A stretch of DNA of 64,000 bases, from contig NZ_CP045571.1 of assembly GCF_009662475.1 (NCBI RefSeq), forward strand, positions 556,501 to 620,500, read 5' to 3'. The stretch comes from Acidithiobacillus thiooxidans ATCC 19377 (GTDB lineage: Bacteria > Pseudomonadota > Gammaproteobacteria > Acidithiobacillales > Acidithiobacillaceae). The notes beneath the pieces are model-generated. The model was not told the DNA's origin, did not search any database, and saw only the letters and a list, made by a program, of their open reading frames with translations. How positions within the stretch are numbered: the first letter of the stretch is position 1; each line of letters opens with the position of its first letter. The position numbers and the translations under genes were made by a program. This document shows positions 32,952-39,653 of this stretch, piece after piece.

Positions 32952-33352
32952 TGACGAATGACAACACGTCATCGAACTTTCTGGAGATGGCCTGTTTCGT
33001 AAATGGTTTGGTGTCAACAATCCCAACTCCCGAATGTTATCCAGTACTTGGGGCGCATGGTCACCAACCATTTATCGAGATTTCCCATGGTCAGCTGGAA
33101 GATAGGACCATCTTCTGTACAATTTATGCTGAGGTTGATGGCTGCTTCAGGCTGGGATCAATACCCGCATTCCCGAATAAGCGCGAGACCACCATTGAGC
33201 TTCCGCAGTTTGCTTACATCATCGGTCTCACAAGGCTTTTGGAATCAAAACTCCGGTGTTCCTGCAAAGTGCTGCATCCTCTGAATGATCACGGAGACTT
33301 CTTTGTAGATTGGCAGGAGGCGGTCATATCTATCATCGACGGAACTACTTGA
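32948..33352 (+). CDS. Hypothetical cargo protein
   Basis: A 134-aa protein starting MMTNDNTSSNFLEMACFVNG, no signal peptide. Recognisable features are only a few cysteines (LRCSCKVLHP) and an acidic pI. Base composition is less GC-rich than that of the tra genes. It converges with the next gene, and the two overlap by eight bases at their 3' ends. Function unknown. It lies between leader copies G and H. Confidence 0.5.
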   Translation: MMTNDNTSSNFLEMACFVNGLVSTIPTPECYPVLGAHGHQPFIEISHGQLEDRTIFCTIYAEVDGCFRLGSIPAFPNKRETTIELPQFAYIIGLTRLLESKLRCSCKVLHPLNDHGDFFVDWQEAVISIIDGTT

Positions 33353-34265
33353 TATAAATGTAATCAAGGCTATCAACGATAACGTCACAGCCACGCCCCC
33401 CAATGGCTGGCCTCCCGTAGGCGTACCACTTAATAGTTTTGTCTGGCTGGCATAGATCATTTAGCCTTTGACATAGTGCATGATGTGAGCGCGGCGAATT
33501 TTGGTTCAACAAAGCAGAAGTGTTTATCTTCACAAAAAATTGGATCTTAGCCAAATTGGGGACTTTTGCGGCTATTTCGCTAGTTATTTTGTAACATCCA
33601 TCTAAACCTATAACAACGCCTTTCCCGTGATAAATACGATCATTATTCCAATTGATATATCGGGGGGTACGGAAAGCGTCGTCATAGTTTGTATCATCGT
33701 CCAGCGTCAATGGCATTTGTTTCAGATTTTTCTTAAACCATTCGTTTCTCTTGCCTTCATGGAGATGGTCTCTCCCGAATAACTCATAGCCTTCGGCAAG
33801 AACAGCGTTGCGAACTTCTACCAATGGTTGCAATAGATATGTCCTTGGCCTTGCCAGGCCAGCAACTCCAGCCTCCCGTCGTCTTCTTCGTACTTCGTCT
33901 GGCGTCGGAGGTTCAGATCTGCTATTGCGCGCGGTATTGCTCGCTCGCGGTGCAGGACGAGTAATCAGAACTTCTGGCGCATGCATGACACTTTTCACAT
34001 AGTGTCTTTTCGTTGGTTCATTAACATGGCTTGGAACGCTATCAGGTGTTCCGTCGCACCCATATCTATGGGCACCAAACCTTGCTGAGAAGTGGGGAGA
34101 CTTCGATAGCTCTCCAGTTTCATATATCAGCACACTACTTAGCCTGATATCGCAGTATGGACAGTAAAATTTATCGAACGCGGTCTCATCCCGAAGGAAT
34201 AGAGAACGGTAGTCCCATGCGCTTAACGGTTCGCCACCTGGCTCCGTTGAGGCATAATCTGACAT
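33345..34265 (-). CDS. Hypothetical cargo protein with a zinc-ribbon-like start
   Basis: A 306-aa protein. CPYCDIRL near residue 35 followed about 35 residues later by HRYGCDG could form a zinc site. The middle is basic (PDEVRRRRREAGVAGLARPR). The C-terminal part (GKGVVIGLDGCYKITSEIAA, LAKIQFFVKINTSALL) looks globular. It lacks motifs I can tie to a family. Its AT-richer composition and opposite strand mark it as cargo placed between leader copies G and H. Confidence 0.55.
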   Translation of the reverse strand: MSDYASTEPGGEPLSAWDYRSLFLRDETAFDKFYCPYCDIRLSSVLIYETGELSKSPHFSARFGAHRYGCDGTPDSVPSHVNEPTKRHYVKSVMHAPEVLITRPAPRASNTARNSRSEPPTPDEVRRRRREAGVAGLARPRTYLLQPLVEVRNAVLAEGYELFGRDHLHEGKRNEWFKKNLKQMPLTLDDDTNYDDAFRTPRYINWNNDRIYHGKGVVIGLDGCYKITSEIAAKVPNLAKIQFFVKINTSALLNQNSPRSHHALCQRLNDLCQPDKTIKWYAYGRPAIGGRGCDVIVDSLDYIYIK

Positions 34266-34355
34266 ATGCGCACCCCCCTACAGAATTCAGCCATGACCCA
34301 AGATACCCAACATCCACTCCGCTGGATATACCCTCGCTCGCCGGGCGCGAGCCCC

Positions 34356-34414
34356 GGTTATCCCCCCACCCCTTGATCTATACCCTCTCAGGAATCATCT
34401 GAGAGGGTTTTTTC
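34356..34414 (+). promoter_or_regulatory. GATCTATACC leader element, copy H
   Basis: GGTTATCCC at 34356-34364, ten bases, GATCTATACC at 34375-34384. ACCCTCTCAG (34382-34391) pairs perfectly with CTGAGAGGGT (34399-34408), followed by T6. GAGAGGG is the ribosome-binding site of trbF at 34415. Stem plus T-run also looks like an intrinsic terminator immediately before the gene, so attenuation is possible. Confidence 0.8.
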
Positions 34415-35083
34415 ATGTCGAGCAATCCCGATTATCTGGCCGCCCGCCAGGAATGGCTTGAGCGCTACGGCTCCTACATCGCTCAGGCGCGGAACTGGCG
34501 CATCGCTGCCCTGTCGGCCATCGGCATTGCCGCCCTATTTGGGGCGGGTATGGTGTACGAGGCAGACCGTGTCCATGTGGTGCCCTATGTCGTCGAAGTG
34601 GACAAACTGGGCAAGGCTGTGGAACTGGCGCAGGCCGTGCGTGCCGGTTCTTTCGCCCAGCCGGTGGTGCAGCACATCGTTTCCCGCTTTGCCTGGTTCG
34701 CTTTTACGCGCAGCCCGGACAAGTACGTGCAAAAGCACTTCATCGACGAGTCCTATCACTACATCGCATCGAGTGCGGAACCATCGCTGGATGCCTTCTA
34801 CGCGCAGCACAATCCCTACGCGGCCTATTCCAACAAGACGCAGGGCAACACGGTCACGATCCAGAGCGCCGTTCCCGTTGGGCAGGTGACGGCCAAGGGT
34901 GGCTCGTACATCGTCGATTTCCTGGTAAAGCACTATGGCCCGCATGGCGGCATGGATGGCGAGCAGAACTGGCAAGGCACGGTCACTTACGCGACGGTCC
35001 CGCCATCGAACAACCCCAATGTCCTGAAAGGCAATCCCTTCGGCATCTATATCACGCACTTTGCTTTCAGTCCGCAGGTGTAA
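34415..35083 (+). CDS. trbF: TrbF/VirB8-type inner-membrane protein
   Basis: A 222-aa bitopic protein. Cytoplasmic start MSSNPDYLAARQEWLERYGS, one span (AALSAIGIAALFGAGMVYEA), then the NTF2-like periplasmic domain with VPYVVEVDKLGKAVELAQAV and WQGTVTYATVPPS. VirB8-family proteins link the ATPases to the core complex. It is the first gene of the last transfer unit (trbF to traG), headed by leader copy H. Confidence 0.92.
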   Translation: MSSNPDYLAARQEWLERYGSYIAQARNWRIAALSAIGIAALFGAGMVYEADRVHVVPYVVEVDKLGKAVELAQAVRAGSFAQPVVQHIVSRFAWFAFTRSPDKYVQKHFIDESYHYIASSAEPSLDAFYAQHNPYAAYSNKTQGNTVTIQSAVPVGQVTAKGGSYIVDFLVKHYGPHGGMDGEQNWQGTVTYATVPPSNNPNVLKGNPFGIYITHFAFSPQV

Positions 35084-35095
35084 GGAGAAGATGAC

Positions 35096-36271
35096 ATGAA
35101 AAACAGAACATGGCTTTCTTTGGGGCTCGCCGTCCTTCCTGGATTGGCGTTGGCAGGCGTGGATACCAGTCTGCCGCCGGTGAAGCCGATCGCTTCGCTG
35201 CAGGGGAATCCGGCAACGAAGCCTGCAGGGACGAAAACCGAAGCAGTCCATCCGTCAGCGACACCATCCGCATCTGGCGGTACCACGTCTGCGGGCCAGA
35301 AAGTCCCGGCCATCTCCCCGGAGGCTGCCGCGCAGATAGCGTCGGCGCAGGTGTGGCAACAGTCCATCGCCACACCGCCCGAGGGGCCGGAAAGTGCGGC
35401 AACCAGAGTGCTGGTCCGCCAGTCACTGGCGGCGTCCCAGGCAATGGACAACACCCCTCCGGTGATCGGCGGCGCGAACGGAACCGTCACCAGCCTTGCA
35501 GGCGGCAGCCTTGCCGGACGGCCCGTGCTGGTCTGTTCGCCACTGCATACCTGCATCATCGAACTGCCAGATGGGGTCAAGCCCGTGACAACCGTCGGCG
35601 TCAGCCCATCGGAATGGAATGTGCAACAGGCGCTGGTTGGGAAACAGCCGGAAATCTTCCTGAGCCCGAAATTCAAGGGGCTCCACCAAAACATCGTGGT
35701 GGCCGCGACCGACCAGGGCAAGCCCATCAACTATGAAATCCGTCTGGTCAGTGACGCAGTGCGCTACATTCCCGCCCTGAAGATCGAGGATAGCGGGGGC
35801 GAGGTCCGTTCCTGGAAAACAGACTTGCAGTCAGCAGACTTGCAGTCAGCAGACTTGCAGTCAGCAGACTCGCAGGCGGCAGCCTTGCAGACGGCAGACA
35901 ACGCACCAACGGATCAGTCGGCTGCCGACCTTCAAGGCAATGTACTGCCTCTGCCCAATATCCGTCTCAACCACGTCAATCTTCGCTGGTCCATTCATTG
36001 CGGTGGCGACGGATGGTTCAGTTCCAGCGACTGCAAACCGATCCGTCCATTGCGCGTGTATGACGATGGGACCCATACCTTCATCGACATGCCCCATGGG
36101 CTGGCGAGCCACGGAGGCTTTCCCATCCTGCAGGCCCGCAATGCCAGTGGACACCTGATCGGAGTCGATACCCAGATCCGGGGCAACACCTATGTCGTCG
36201 ATTCAGTTCCTGCCGAGATCCTGTTACGTCTGGGTTCTGAGGTGGTCACCATTCAGCAGAGGGGGAAGTAA
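35096..36271 (+). CDS. trbG: TrbG/VirB9-type core-complex protein
   Basis: A 391-aa secreted protein: signal peptide MKNRTWLSLGLAVLPGLALA, a linker rich in S, T and P, then the VirB9/CagX region with PVLVCSPLHTCIIELPDGVK near 140-160 and the C-terminal FIDMPHGLASHGGFPILQAR block. It contacts VirB7/VirB10-like partners under the outer membrane. It is longer than TrbG of RP4 (about 300 aa), partly because a stretch at residues 243-267 is built from five tandem 15-bp units (DLQSA repeated). Confidence 0.85.
   Translation: MKNRTWLSLGLAVLPGLALAGVDTSLPPVKPIASLQGNPATKPAGTKTEAVHPSATPSASGGTTSAGQKVPAISPEAAAQIASAQVWQQSIATPPEGPESAATRVLVRQSLAASQAMDNTPPVIGGANGTVTSLAGGSLAGRPVLVCSPLHTCIIELPDGVKPVTTVGVSPSEWNVQQALVGKQPEIFLSPKFKGLHQNIVVAATDQGKPINYEIRLVSDAVRYIPALKIEDSGGEVRSWKTDLQSADLQSADLQSADSQAAALQTADNAPTDQSAADLQGNVLPLPNIRLNHVNLRWSIHCGGDGWFSSSDCKPIRPLRVYDDGTHTFIDMPHGLASHGGFPILQARNASGHLIGVDTQIRGNTYVVDSVPAEILLRLGSEVVTIQQRGK
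35491..35516. repeat. GC-rich 15-bp repeat unit in trbG, site 1
   Basis: CAGCCTTGCAG plus GCGGCAGCCTTGCCG, read SLAGGSLAG. The second unit is identical to bases 8892-8906 of the ArdC-like gene. Confidence 0.65.
35822..35896. repeat. Five tandem 15-bp units in trbG, site 2
   Basis: Three identical GACTTGCAGTCAGCA units (35822-35866) are followed by GACTCGCAGGCGGCA and GCCTTGCAGACGGCA. They encode DLQSA three times, then DSQAA and ALQTA. Perfect identity of three units indicates recent expansion, so copy number may vary between strains. Confidence 0.85.
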
Positions 36272-36272
36272 C

Positions 36273-37274
36273 ATGCGCGACGTTGCGTTGACGATGAAAA
36301 AACGGTCTGTGTTGATTATGGCCACGATTGCCATGGCAGCAAGCGTACCCGCTTCCATGGCATCCACGGTGAAGGCGCCGGAAGTTGCTGGACAATCCTC
36401 ACCGATTGCCGGGATCGTGAACACCGCCCAGATCTTTCGGCACAGCATGAACATCCACTATGGCGAGCCTATCCAGGCGGTGGAGCAACAATCGGTGCGG
36501 GCCTTTGCCCTGGGCACGCTCTCGCAGCTCCCCGTATTCACGCGCCCAGGTGGAGAGGTCATCGTGCCACTGGGGCAAGTCCTGCCGGTGCTTCAGACCG
36601 CCCCTGGCAACTTCTCCGTGGTCATTCTGGGGAAGGGCGTCAAGCCGGTATCCCTGGTCGGCGCCCCAAGCGCCGAGTGGGTCGTGAAGGAGACCGCCGC
36701 CGGCGGGCTTGCAGCCGGCAGGCATCCCATTCTGGAAATCATGCCCCGTTTTGCCGGACTCAAAGGCAGCATCCAGATCGTGGCGACCAGCCCACATGGC
36801 TATCCGTTGACGTACACCGTGGGTTTGGTCAGCGGTGCCTCCCGGTTCACACCGGTTCTGTCCTTCTATCGCGTCCCTCACGTTATCCCCCAACCCCGGG
36901 AAGCCGTGATACGCGACCAGGACAGGCAGGCGACGGCCTCCGTCGCCAATGCTTCGCATGCCAATACTCCGCATGTGAATGCCACACATGCCGATCTCGA
37001 CTGGAAAATGCAGTGTTTCACGGGCGACTGTAAGCCTGTCCAGCCGATCAGCGTGGTCAGCGACATAAAGGACAGGATGACCTATATCCGCCTGCCTACA
37101 GGGAAACCCCCGATGGTTCTGGTGCGCAACAAGGCAGGCAAATCCTTGCTGGTGGGCTACCGCATGGAAGGGCACACGCTGGCCGTGGGGGCCATCCCCT
37201 ACCGCATCGATCTGCTCACGGGTCACTGGAGTCACCTGGCCGAAATTCGCCTCACGAACGAGGCAGGAGCATAG
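36273..37274 (+). CDS. Second TrbG/VirB9-like protein
   Basis: A 333-aa secreted protein (signal peptide VLIMATIAMAASVPASMAST after a short basic start). Its layout parallels the preceding TrbG: a segment IVPLGQVLPVLQTAPGNFSV, then PLTYTVGLVSGASRFTPVL, and the C-terminal DWKMQCFTGDCKPVQPISVV, TYIRLPTGKPPMVLVRNKAG and VGYRMEGHTLAVGAIPYRID, which match WSIHCGGDGWFSSSDCKPIR, IDMPHGL, ARNASG and VDTQIRGNTYVVDSVPAEIL of TrbG. It starts one base after the trbG stop. A tandem pair of VirB9-like proteins is unusual. A GC-rich repeat unit lies at 36703-36722. Confidence 0.7.
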   Translation: MRDVALTMKKRSVLIMATIAMAASVPASMASTVKAPEVAGQSSPIAGIVNTAQIFRHSMNIHYGEPIQAVEQQSVRAFALGTLSQLPVFTRPGGEVIVPLGQVLPVLQTAPGNFSVVILGKGVKPVSLVGAPSAEWVVKETAAGGLAAGRHPILEIMPRFAGLKGSIQIVATSPHGYPLTYTVGLVSGASRFTPVLSFYRVPHVIPQPREAVIRDQDRQATASVANASHANTPHVNATHADLDWKMQCFTGDCKPVQPISVVSDIKDRMTYIRLPTGKPPMVLVRNKAGKSLLVGYRMEGHTLAVGAIPYRIDLLTGHWSHLAEIRLTNEAGA

Positions 37275-37276
37275 CC

Positions 37277-38692
37277 ATGAAAAGCGGCAAAGACTTTTTC
37301 TCCGATTTGCTCCAGAAAAAGAAGGGGCTGCCGCCCGCAGGGCAACAGCCCGCCATGGATAGCAGCAAAGGCCCTGGCGGGCAGCAAGGTCCTAGCGGGC
37401 AGCAAGGACCACAAGCCGGTCAGCCCGGGATAGAGGTCAAGCCGGACAGGGACCGGATGGCGACGCGTATCAAACGGACGCCACTTTATATCGCGGCTGC
37501 GGTGGTTGGACTGGGCGCCTATGGCGGCTATGAGTATCTGCAAAGTCATTCGATGTTCGGGAACGCCAGGCCGCAGGCGCAGGCCAAAACCATCCGACCG
37601 GCGAACGGGACTGGCGCACCTGCCGCCCCGAAGCATCGGAAGCAGGTCCACAAGCCTACCGCTCCTGGAGGGGCTGCGGACACGCCGGCAACCGTGGCCA
37701 CGAACAGCGCGGGTGGACAGTCCCATCCAACGCCCGCCCCAGCGTCCACAGGACCCCAAAAGAATCCCTACGCAACGCAGGACGCCGCCTTCGCGTCCGC
37801 CCTGGGTACGGGAAGCGCCGGGAGCGGATCTGGTGAGGGCCTTGCCTGGAAAACGCAGGGGTCAACGCCGTCCGCGCAGGCCCCGACAGTTCTCCCTATG
37901 GCCCTGCCGGGGGCAGCCCTGGCTGATGCAGAACAAGCAGCCGATGGCGCCAGAAAAACGAAGAAAAAGACCCCGCCGCCCCTGGTGACACGGGAGACGA
38001 GCCCCTACGAGATTCTTTCTGGATCGGTCATCCCCGCCGTTTTGCAGACGGGAATCAAGAGCTATCTGCCGGGAGAGATCGTGGCGGTGGTCAGCGAGGA
38101 TGTCTATTCGTCCGTGAACGGGGCAACGCTCCTGATCCCTGCCGGCGCCAGACTGGTAGGCACCTATGATACCCAGACCGCCCTGGGCATCAACCGGCTG
38201 GCCGTTGCCTGGACACGCATCGAGTTTCCGAACGGCACCACCATGAACCTGCCGGGATACGGAGGAGCGGGCGGTTCCGGATACGCCGGCTTCGCCGGGG
38301 AGGTCAATGACCACACCTGGCTGATCTTCAGGAATGCGTTATTGATGTCGATCGTGGATGCAGGGATGGCGATTTCCTCTCCGTCCACTTCAACCAGTGT
38401 GACAGGCCAGATGTCCGGGAATGTGGCTCTTCAGGACAGCGAGCAATCCCTGGCGCAGACCTTTGGGGAAGCCGAATCCCAACTGCTGGAAAAGTACATC
38501 GACATAGCACCCACGATCACCATTCATCCTGGTTATCTGTTCTCGGTGGTGGTGGCTCACGACATGGTGTTCCCCGGCCCTTACGACCCGGCCATGCAGA
38601 CGGGATTGGCAGGCACCGAGCCTGCGCTTGGGCCGAACCTCAATCCCTATGGGCTGCGCCCTGCGAACGGGTTGCACCCTGCAAAGGGGTAA
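37277..38692 (+). CDS. trbI: TrbI/VirB10-type core-complex protein
   Basis: A 471-aa protein. Cytoplasmic start MKSGKDFFSDLLQKKKGLPP, one membrane span (TPLYIAAAVVGLGAYGGY), a long P, A and G-rich periplasmic linker, then the TrbI domain: ILSGSVIPAVLQTGIKSYLP, AVVSEDVYSSVNGATLLIPA, LVGTYDTQTALGINRLAVAW and the antenna region. It spans both membranes and gates the channel. The tail LNPYGLRPANGLHPAKG consists of two 18-bp repeat units (38652-38687) just before the stop. Confidence 0.92.
   Translation: MKSGKDFFSDLLQKKKGLPPAGQQPAMDSSKGPGGQQGPSGQQGPQAGQPGIEVKPDRDRMATRIKRTPLYIAAAVVGLGAYGGYEYLQSHSMFGNARPQAQAKTIRPANGTGAPAAPKHRKQVHKPTAPGGAADTPATVATNSAGGQSHPTPAPASTGPQKNPYATQDAAFASALGTGSAGSGSGEGLAWKTQGSTPSAQAPTVLPMALPGAALADAEQAADGARKTKKKTPPPLVTRETSPYEILSGSVIPAVLQTGIKSYLPGEIVAVVSEDVYSSVNGATLLIPAGARLVGTYDTQTALGINRLAVAWTRIEFPNGTTMNLPGYGGAGGSGYAGFAGEVNDHTWLIFRNALLMSIVDAGMAISSPSTSTSVTGQMSGNVALQDSEQSLAQTFGEAESQLLEKYIDIAPTITIHPGYLFSVVVAHDMVFPGPYDPAMQTGLAGTEPALGPNLNPYGLRPANGLHPAKG
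38652..38687. repeat. Two 18-bp GC-rich units at the trbI stop
   Basis: GGCTGCGCCCTGCGAACG and GGTTGCACCCTGCAAAGG, followed by GGTAA with the stop codon. Same family as the three units in traG and the reverse copy at 15744. Confidence 0.65.
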
Positions 38693-38702
38693 GGAGAGAA
38701 AC

Positions 38703-39005
38703 ATGCGCGGAAGCATCATCGTCCGGACGGAACACGATTGCGCCGGGCTTTCGCCTGAAAAGCGAACGGCGATCGTGACGCAGAAGGTGCGCTCTCTATC
38801 CGATGAGGGCCTGCAGGAATTGGCGTGCCGCCGGGAGAAACAGCACCCGGGGCGCCGCCTTCGCCCCATGTCGATCACCCTGCCTGCCGACGTGCTGGAA
38901 CGTCTGCAACGTTTCCAGGGAGCGAGATGGAGCGTCTCCGCGCTGATCGATCGGCTTCTGGAATCGGAAGATGCCCACCCTGAATCATCACGGAGTTCGC
39001 AATGA
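38703..39005 (+). CDS. Small ribbon-helix-helix-like protein
   Basis: A 100-aa protein. The C-terminal 40 residues (RPMSITLPADVLERLQRFQG, then WSVSALIDRLLES) have the strand-helix-helix layout of Arc/CopG-type DNA-binding proteins. The N-terminal 55 residues are basic and unassigned. It starts 10 bp after trbI with GGAGAG and overlaps the next gene by four bases. It could be a local regulator or relaxosome accessory protein. Confidence 0.6.
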   Translation: MRGSIIVRTEHDCAGLSPEKRTAIVTQKVRSLSDEGLQELACRREKQHPGRRLRPMSITLPADVLERLQRFQGARWSVSALIDRLLESEDAHPESSRSSQ

Positions 39006-39643
39006 TTCCATTACCCCAGATCAGTGCCGAATGCGCCCCTATGGTCGCTGCCCGGACGATGGCCGCCATTGTGCAGGTGGAGTCCGGGGGCCGCCCGTTG
39101 GCGATGTGGAACAACAGCACGCGGAGCATGGTCACTCCCGGCGGTCGGGCTCAGGCCATCCAGTATTTGCGGAAAGCCATGGCCGCTGGCCAGCGGGTCG
39201 ACGTCGGGCTGGCCCAAGTGGATACCGGGAACTTCGCCGCCTTCGGGCTCACTCCCAGGACAGCCTTCAATGCCTGCGCCAACCTTCGGGCTGGCGGCGA
39301 GATCCTGCACATGGATTGGCAACAGGCGCTGGCCAGCGGCTACCGGGGCCAACAAGCGCTCTACCACGCCTTTGAGGCGTACAATTCCGGGCGGCTCCGG
39401 GGCGATGCCCAATATGCCAACCGGATACTGGGTGCCGCTGGAGTACCCACGTCCGCCGGCTGCAAGCCTGCCGGCTGCAAGCCCGCCGCCTACGGCGGAT
39501 TGCGCCCCGTCTCCTGGGGCAACCAGGTCAATGCGGCATTGCCGACCAATCCCTTTCCTCAATTTCGCTGGCAGGCAAAACCTGCTCAGGCGGTAACGCC
39601 TGCATCATCAGGCGGCTCCCACTCGTGGCCGGTTCTCCCATAA
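39002..39643 (+). CDS. trbN: Lytic transglycosylase (VirB1/TrbN type)
   Basis: A 213-aa protein. AAIVQVESGGRPLAMWNNST carries the catalytic glutamate of the SLT fold, DVGLAQVDTGNFAAFGLTPR the second block and YHAFEAYNSGRLRGDAQYAN the third. It opens the peptidoglycan for assembly of the transfer channel. No clear signal peptide is visible, as in some VirB1-like proteins. The C-terminus includes two reverse-oriented 15-bp units (GCKPAGCKPA at 39462-39494). ATGA overlap with the upstream gene. Confidence 0.85.
   Translation: MIPLPQISAECAPMVAARTMAAIVQVESGGRPLAMWNNSTRSMVTPGGRAQAIQYLRKAMAAGQRVDVGLAQVDTGNFAAFGLTPRTAFNACANLRAGGEILHMDWQQALASGYRGQQALYHAFEAYNSGRLRGDAQYANRILGAAGVPTSAGCKPAGCKPAAYGGLRPVSWGNQVNAALPTNPFPQFRWQAKPAQAVTPASSGGSHSWPVLP
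39462..39494. repeat. GC-rich 15-bp units, reverse orientation, in trbN
   Basis: GCCGGCTGCAAGCCT and GCCGGCTGCAAGCCC in tandem are the reverse complement of the GGCTTGCAGCCGGCA unit in the second trbG gene at 36707. They introduce two cysteines (GCKPAGCKPA). Confidence 0.6.
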
Positions 39644-39653
39644 GGACTTCGAG

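Noticed and set aside
34325-34350. GATATACCCTCGC with GCGAG hairpin as a ninth leader copy
   Set aside because: It looks like TATACC plus an inverted repeat, but it lacks GATCTATACC, has no ATG behind it and lies within the upstream half of copy H.
35822-35896. CRISPR-like array
   Set aside because: The 15-bp units are directly adjacent with no spacers, so it is a tandem repeat inside a gene.
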